A DNA stretch of 10,395 nucleotides from Gammaproteobacteria bacterium (GTDB lineage: Bacteria; Pseudomonadota; Gammaproteobacteria; DSM-16500): positions 1 to 10,395 of the forward strand of contig VFKI01000049.1 of assembly GCA_009885665.1 (NCBI GenBank), written 5' to 3'. The notes beneath the pieces are model-generated. The model ran no database searches and was not told the origin of the DNA. It was given only the letters and a program-made list of their open reading frames with translations. The position numbers were made by a program, and so were the translations under genes. Positions 6,802 through 10,395 of this stretch are shown piece by piece. Positions within the stretch are counted from its first letter, which is position 1, and every line of letters begins with the position of its first letter.

Positions 6802-7140
6802 ATGAAAGAACTACATACTAAACATTGTGTTCCTTGCGAAGGCGGCGCGCAAGCGCTTACGCGTCTCACGGCTGAAACCTTGCTGGCTGATTTGTCGCAA
6901 TGGCAGTTAAGTGCCGACGCTAAAAAAATTTCGCGACGTTTTACCTTTAAAAATTTTTATCACACCATGGGGTTTGTTAATGCAATTGCCTGGGTGGCAC
7001 ATCATGAAAAACACCATCCGGACATGCAGGTCGGCTATAATTATTGTGAAGTAGCTTATACGACGCATGCCATCGATGGTTTATCAGAAAATGATTTTAT
7101 CTGTGCCGCCAAAGTTGATAAATTAGAAACAGGTACATGA
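6802..7140 (+). CDS. phhB: Pterin-4a-carbinolamine dehydratase
   Basis: Dehydrates the 4a-hydroxy-tetrahydropterin released by phenylalanine hydroxylase, so that the cofactor can be reduced and reused. The 112-residue protein matches the family in length and motifs: the N-terminal CVPCEGG (9-15), FKNFYHTMGFVNAIA (49-63), the active-site HHEKHHPD (67-74, with His71, His72, Pro73), the second histidine in THAIDGLSENDF (88-99) and a C-terminal AAKVD. An in-frame GTG at 6772 would add 10 residues and overlap phhA. The ATG at 6802 is preferred because AGAGGAAG (6786-6793) lies 8 nt upstream and the resulting N-terminus is typical of the family. It directly follows phhA, as in pseudomonads, and its stop overlaps the recombinase start as ATGA. 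Confidence 0.95.
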   Translation: MKELHTKHCVPCEGGAQALTRLTAETLLADLSQWQLSADAKKISRRFTFKNFYHTMGFVNAIAWVAHHEKHHPDMQVGYNYCEVAYTTHAIDGLSENDFICAAKVDKLETGT

Positions 7141-8369
7141 TGACTGCGCCTTTGCCATTAGCTTTGCCATTATTTGATACTATTGATTTTATCAAGCAGC
7201 AAACGCTTTGCGCTTACTACACCCAGTCTTTTGCCGCAGCTGATTTTGCACAAGCAAAAGCGTATTTGCTCAGTTACAATGGTAATGATGCAACCTTTAA
7301 TGCCTACCGTCGTGAAACCGAACGTTTGCTGCATTGGTCATGGCAAATCGCGCAAAAATCAGTACGCGATTTACGTCGCGCGGATATTGAAAATTATTTA
7401 GCCTTTTGTCAAGATCCACCGCTAAGCTGGATAGGCACGCGCAAAGTGCCGCGCTTTATTGAAATCGATGGCGTGCGTACCACCAATCCACTGTGGCGTC
7501 CGTTTGTTGCCACAGTTTCTAAGGCGGCGCACCGGCGCGGCAAATCAGTCGATCCCAAGAAATATGCATTATCCCCGAAAGCACTGCGTGAAATTTTCAC
7601 AGTATGCAGCAGCTTTTATAGTTTTATGATTATGGAAGAATATACGGAAGTTAATCCTATCCAGCACGTGCGCCAGAAAAGTCGTTTTTTCATGAAAAAA
7701 CAAGGAAAACAAAAAATTCGGCGTTTATCTTCTTTACAATGGGGCTATGTGATAGAAACGGCTGAACAGTTAGCGGATGCCGATCCGAATCGACATGAAA
7801 AAACGTTATTTATGATGACGGCGCTATATGCTATGTATTTGCGCATTTCTGAGCTTGCGGCCACTCGGCGCTGGACGCCACGCATGTGTGACTTTTATCG
7901 TGATCAAGATGGCTTGTGGTGGTTTAATGTGGTGGGCAAGGGTAACAAGCAGCGTCAAATTGCGGTCAGCGATAAAATGCTGGCGGGCTTAAAAAGATAT
8001 CGTCAATCGCTTAATCTAGCGCCGCTACCCTCGCCTGCTGAGCAGGAAGATTTGCTTCCCAAGACGCGCGGTAAGGGTCCGATCACGTCTACTAGCTATT
8101 TGCGTAAGATTGTACAAGGCTGTTTTGATTTGGCGATTGAACGTTTAAAAGCGGATAATATGACGGAAGACGCTGACAGTTTGCTGGAAGCGACGGTTCA
8201 CTGGCTTAGGCATACGGGAATTTCGGAAGATGTGCGCCATCGCCCGCGTGAGCATGTACGTGATGACGCCGGTCACAGTTCTAGCGCAATTACGGACAAA
8301 TATATTGATATTGAATTACGTGAGCGACATGCTACAGCGCGTAAGAAACGCATTCTTGAGGATACGTAA
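7137..8369 (+). CDS. Tyrosine recombinase / site-specific integrase
   Basis: Tyrosine-recombinase family DNA breaking-rejoining enzyme of 410 residues. The C-terminal catalytic domain has the full set: Arg236 (LRISEL), Lys268 (GKGNKQRQI), His355 and Arg358 (HWLRHT), His380 (AGHSS) and nucleophile Tyr389 (TDKY). The N-terminal core-binding part spans about residues 14-90 and 145-185, with an intervening basic segment (95-145) not typical of XerC/XerD. XerC and XerD are about 300 residues, so this is a longer subgroup. The first ATG overlaps the phhB stop (ATGA). A second ATG at 7140 is better spaced from AGG (7131-7133) and may be the true start. It is the last gene of the tightly packed operon. 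No att-site repeats, tRNA or phage genes are nearby, so a housekeeping or unknown DNA role is as likely as a mobile-element role. I assign no symbol. Confidence 0.9.
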   Translation: MMTAPLPLALPLFDTIDFIKQQTLCAYYTQSFAAADFAQAKAYLLSYNGNDATFNAYRRETERLLHWSWQIAQKSVRDLRRADIENYLAFCQDPPLSWIGTRKVPRFIEIDGVRTTNPLWRPFVATVSKAAHRRGKSVDPKKYALSPKALREIFTVCSSFYSFMIMEEYTEVNPIQHVRQKSRFFMKKQGKQKIRRLSSLQWGYVIETAEQLADADPNRHEKTLFMMTALYAMYLRISELAATRRWTPRMCDFYRDQDGLWWFNVVGKGNKQRQIAVSDKMLAGLKRYRQSLNLAPLPSPAEQEDLLPKTRGKGPITSTSYLRKIVQGCFDLAIERLKADNMTEDADSLLEATVHWLRHTGISEDVRHRPREHVRDDAGHSSSAITDKYIDIELRERHATARKKRILEDT

Positions 8370-8376
8370 TTGATAT

Positions 8377-8405
8377 TTGACTTCTGTATATATGTCGACT
8401 ACCTT
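8377..8405 (+). promoter_or_regulatory. Weak candidate promoter for the higA-like gene
   Basis: TTGACT (8377-8382) is followed after 17 bases by TACCTT (8400-8405), a poor -10 box. An alternative -10, TATATA (8387-8392), lacks a well-placed -35. The gap between recombinase and higA-like gene (8370-8434) also contains a GTCGAC palindrome and two GACTA repeats that could serve autoregulation. There is no intrinsic terminator in this gap, so read-through from the operon is also possible. Confidence 0.3.
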
Positions 8406-8434
8406 GACTATCACTAAACAAGAGGCGCATGGGT

Positions 8435-8839
8435 ATGTCTAGCAACACACAGTTGATGTATAACCCGCCCCATCCAGGGCGATTGGTTAAACGTATATTA
8501 ATAAAGAGTCTAGCGCTTACAGTAACAGAGGCCGCAGCAGCGCTTGGCGTAGGTCGAATTACGTTATCAAAGATCATTAATGAAAAATCAGGTATTAGTC
8601 CACAAATGGCGATACGGCTTTCACTTTATCTCAATACAAGCAGCGAAATGTGGTTGGGCATGCAGAATATGTATGATTTATGGCAGGCGGAACGAGAGCG
8701 TAATAAATTGCGTCGTGTCATCAAGCCACTACGTAAAGTGATGGGTAGTCTTGAAGAACCGCTTGAAATAAAAAAACCGCTTAGACTTCACCATAAAAGC
8801 AATACGGCACGCTGTAAAAAAGTAGCAAAACACGCATAG
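8435..8839 (+). CDS. higA: HigA-family antitoxin-like HTH regulator (orphan)
   Basis: A 134-residue DNA-binding protein of the HigA/VapI group within the XRE-like helix-turn-helix proteins. The family opening PPHPGRLVKR is at 11-20. The HTH region spans about 28-63 (LTVTEAAAALGVGRITLSKIINEKSGIS...), followed by the typical ALRL-like AIRLSLYLNTSSEMWLGMQ and a YDLWQAE helix. In HigBA modules this protein neutralises the mRNA-cleaving toxin HigB and represses its own operon. No HigB reading frame lies before or after this gene, so it is an orphan regulator or antitoxin remnant. Residues 90-134 form a strongly basic extension beyond the usual end of about 95-100 residues. The ATG at 8435 is chosen over 8429 because AGAGG (8421-8425) is 9 nt from it but only 3 nt from the earlier ATG. 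The permease gene follows after 59 bases. Confidence 0.85.
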   Translation: MSSNTQLMYNPPHPGRLVKRILIKSLALTVTEAAAALGVGRITLSKIINEKSGISPQMAIRLSLYLNTSSEMWLGMQNMYDLWQAERERNKLRRVIKPLRKVMGSLEEPLEIKKPLRLHHKSNTARCKKVAKHA

Positions 8840-8898
8840 TGCCAACATTTAGTGCACCACTCCATCGGTTATCACATAAAGATCTTGGAATTTTACTT

Positions 8899-10248
8899 AT
8901 GCCTTCAAAAAACGCTGCTTCCCCTGCCCACTTGGCGCGCTGCCTCTCTGCCACTGATCTCGTTTTGCTAGGGGTTGGCGCGATCATTGGTGCAGGTATT
9001 TTTGTTTTAACGGGAATTGCCTCCGCAACGCAGGCGGGACCCGCCATCATTCTTTCTTTTTTATTGGGTGGCGTGGCATGTATTTTTAGTGCCTTGGCGT
9101 ACTCCGAGTTAGCTGCCAGCATGGGCGGTTGTGGCGGCGCTTACGGTTATGCTTTAAAAGGTGTCGGTGAATGGCTGGCATGGCTCGTGGGTTGGGATTT
9201 GTTGATGGAATATGGCATGGATGCGGCAACGGTGGCAAGCGGCTGGTCGGGCTATATGCAAAGCGCGCTCACCGCCGTTGGCATTCATTTACCGGTTGCG
9301 CTGACCACGAATCCCTTTAATGGCGGTGTTGTCAATTTGCCGGCTGTTTTTGTTATTTTCATGATGGCGTTGGTATTGACGCGTGGTACAAAGACGGGCG
9401 CGCGTTTCAATAATGCGATTGTAGCGATTAAATTATTGGTTATTGCTTTGTTTATTGGCATTGCAGCATTTCATTTTAATCCTGCCAATTGGCATCCTTT
9501 TATGCCTTTTGGCGTAACAGGCATAGTGCAAGGCGCGGGGCTGATCTTTTTTGCTTATATTGGATTTGATGCGGTGGCAACGGCTGCTGAAGAAACGCGT
9601 AATCCACAACGTGATTTACCCATAGGCATCATTGGTTCTTTGTTGATTTGTACCTTAGTTTATATTGTCGTTGCGGGCTTGTTAACGGGCATGGCGTATT
9701 ACCCTAGCTTGAATGTCAGTTCACCCGTTGCCGCCGTTTTATTGCGCGCGGGCTATCATTTATCCGGCACGCTTGTCGCGCTAGGGGCAATTGCCGGCTT
9801 GACGACGGGCATTTTAGTGATGTATTACAGTGCCACGCGCGTCTATCTTGCTATGGCGCGCGATCAATTATTGCCGCAAACTTTTTTAAAGATTGATGCC
9901 CGCACGCATTCCCCTAATCAATTAGTCTGGTTTATGGGTATCATCATGGCGGTCGTTGCGGGGTTTTTCCCGATTGCGCAAATTGCGGATCTCGTCAATA
10001 TCAGCACACTGGCTGCTTTTGTGGCGGTTTGTGGTTTAGTGATGCTATTGCGGCGCACGCAACCGCATATGCCGCGTCCTTTCCGTATGCCCGCTGGCAT
10101 TGTGTTTTCCAGTTTAGGTATTTTATTTTGCGGTTATATTATGATGAATTTGCCTGTACTCACTTGGATGGGGTATGGCATATGGATGTTGATGGGGTTA
10201 GCATTTTATTGGGTGCGCCGTGCATTTGTCACGCCGGCTGACGGGTGA
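8899..10248 (+). CDS. APC-family amino acid permease (YfnA/CAT-like)
   Basis: A 449-residue inner-membrane transporter of the amino acid-polyamine-organocation superfamily with about 12 helices. It closely follows the layout of Bacillus YfnA and cationic amino acid transporters. Signatures: the helix 1 substrate-binding GAIIGAGIFVLTG (27-39), PAIILSFLLGG (48-58), GWDLLMEY (98-105), RFNN (169-172), the helix 6 block FFAYIGFDAV (217-226) followed by EETRNPQRDLPIGI (231-244), and SATRVYLAMARDQLLP (311-325). Substrate cannot be read from sequence; imported amino acids would fit the neighbouring phenylalanine metabolism, but that is inference. A GTG at 8839 overlapping the previous stop would add 20 residues without any ribosome binding site. 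The ATG at 8899 has GGAA (8887-8890) 8 nt upstream. The stop codon lies in a GC-rich hairpin. Confidence 0.9.
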   Translation: MPSKNAASPAHLARCLSATDLVLLGVGAIIGAGIFVLTGIASATQAGPAIILSFLLGGVACIFSALAYSELAASMGGCGGAYGYALKGVGEWLAWLVGWDLLMEYGMDAATVASGWSGYMQSALTAVGIHLPVALTTNPFNGGVVNLPAVFVIFMMALVLTRGTKTGARFNNAIVAIKLLVIALFIGIAAFHFNPANWHPFMPFGVTGIVQGAGLIFFAYIGFDAVATAAEETRNPQRDLPIGIIGSLLICTLVYIVVAGLLTGMAYYPSLNVSSPVAAVLLRAGYHLSGTLVALGAIAGLTTGILVMYYSATRVYLAMARDQLLPQTFLKIDARTHSPNQLVWFMGIIMAVVAGFFPIAQIADLVNISTLAAFVAVCGLVMLLRRTQPHMPRPFRMPAGIVFSSLGILFCGYIMMNLPVLTWMGYGIWMLMGLAFYWVRRAFVTPADG

Positions 10249-10258
10249 GGTCGCCGGC
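10233..10258 (+). terminator. GC-rich hairpin over the permease stop codon
   Basis: GCCGGC-T-GAC (10233-10242) pairs with GTCGCCGGC (10250-10258), giving 9 bp with one bulged T around a 7-nt loop. The loop contains the permease stop codon. Downstream is A/T-rich (TAAATTATTT) but without a T tract, so this may be a non-canonical terminator or an RNA-stabilising 3' structure. The two GCCGGCTG copies are also direct repeats. Confidence 0.35.
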
Positions 10259-10395
10259 TGCCTAAATTATTTCGTGCACGTTCCTAAGGCTCTGCGCATA
10301 AATAACTTTTACACCTTGCATCCCATCATGGCATCATCTATAAACGTTCCTCAGTCGAAAAACCTCGAAATACTTCAGTATTCCTGCGATTTTTC
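10249..10395. repeat. Non-coding 3' region with short repeats and imperfect palindrome
   Basis: After the permease stop there is no convincing gene. ACGTTCCT occurs twice in direct orientation (10278-10285 and 10344-10351). The final 39 bases form an imperfect palindrome: GAAAAA (10357-10362) with TTTTTC (10390-10395) as outer arms and AATACT (10369-10374) with AGTATT (10377-10382) as inner arms. It reaches the window edge and may continue. The structure looks like an intergenic repeat unit, but only one copy is in view. Confidence 0.4.

Noticed and set aside
8370..8434. Search for a HigB toxin gene before the HigA-like gene
   Set aside because: Only 65 bases are available, and no toxin-sized frame exists here or just downstream.
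7100..8434. Integration (att) sites or a tRNA target next to the recombinase
   Set aside because: No tRNA-like sequence and no convincing matching direct repeats were found within the window.
8839..8898. GTG start for the permease
   Set aside because: There is no ribosome binding site upstream, and the 20 extra residues are not typical of the family. The ATG at 8899 is better supported.
10262..10330. Minus-strand 22-residue open stretch ending GVKVIYAQSLRNVHEII
   Set aside because: It is too short, has no ribosome binding site, and is bounded by in-frame stops. It is kept only as part of the repeat/remnant observation.

Overview
The window looks like chromosomal DNA of a gammaproteobacterium, most plausibly from the Legionellales (Coxiella/Aquicella/Legionella side). 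This is inferred from the character of the proteins (XylA and XylB of enterobacterial type, a 261-residue bacterial phenylalanine hydroxylase, a HigA-type regulator, a YfnA-like amino acid permease), the moderate base composition and the dense packing. No marker gene fixes the taxon. I see no rRNA, tRNA, CRISPR array or insertion sequence, and no gene-free stretch above 300 bases (the largest is 195 bases).

Layout. Bases 1-184 are non-coding and carry two tandem terminator-like hairpins pointing right, which presumably end a gene left of the window. Bases 185-1555 (minus strand) encode an unrecognised multi-pass membrane protein built from four related two-helix units, followed by a soluble tail that contains a short duplicated motif. 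Bases 1556-1750 are a divergent control region with a good sigma70-type promoter for the rightward genes, an AAACGTTT palindrome resembling a LacI/PurR-family operator, and a 9-bp inverted repeat.

Bases 1751-8369 hold six closely packed rightward genes that look like one transcription unit: an MFS sugar porter, xylulokinase (xylB), xylose isomerase (xylA), phenylalanine-4-hydroxylase (phhA), pterin-4a-carbinolamine dehydratase (phhB) and a tyrosine recombinase. Gaps are 6, 7, -4, 23 and -4 bases. The first three genes form a complete uptake-to-xylulose-5-phosphate route. The next two form a complete phenylalanine-to-tyrosine module with recycling of the pterin cofactor. xylA/phhA and phhB/recombinase each share an ATGA stop/start overlap, so the sugar module, the aromatic module and a DNA recombinase appear translationally linked. 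This mixture is the most unusual feature of the window.

Bases 8435-8839 encode an orphan HigA-like antitoxin/regulator with a basic tail and no toxin beside it. Bases 8899-10248 encode an APC-family amino acid permease. Its stop codon lies in a GC-rich hairpin. The last ~140 bases are non-coding and include short direct repeats and an imperfect palindrome running to the window edge, which may be part of a dispersed intergenic repeat.
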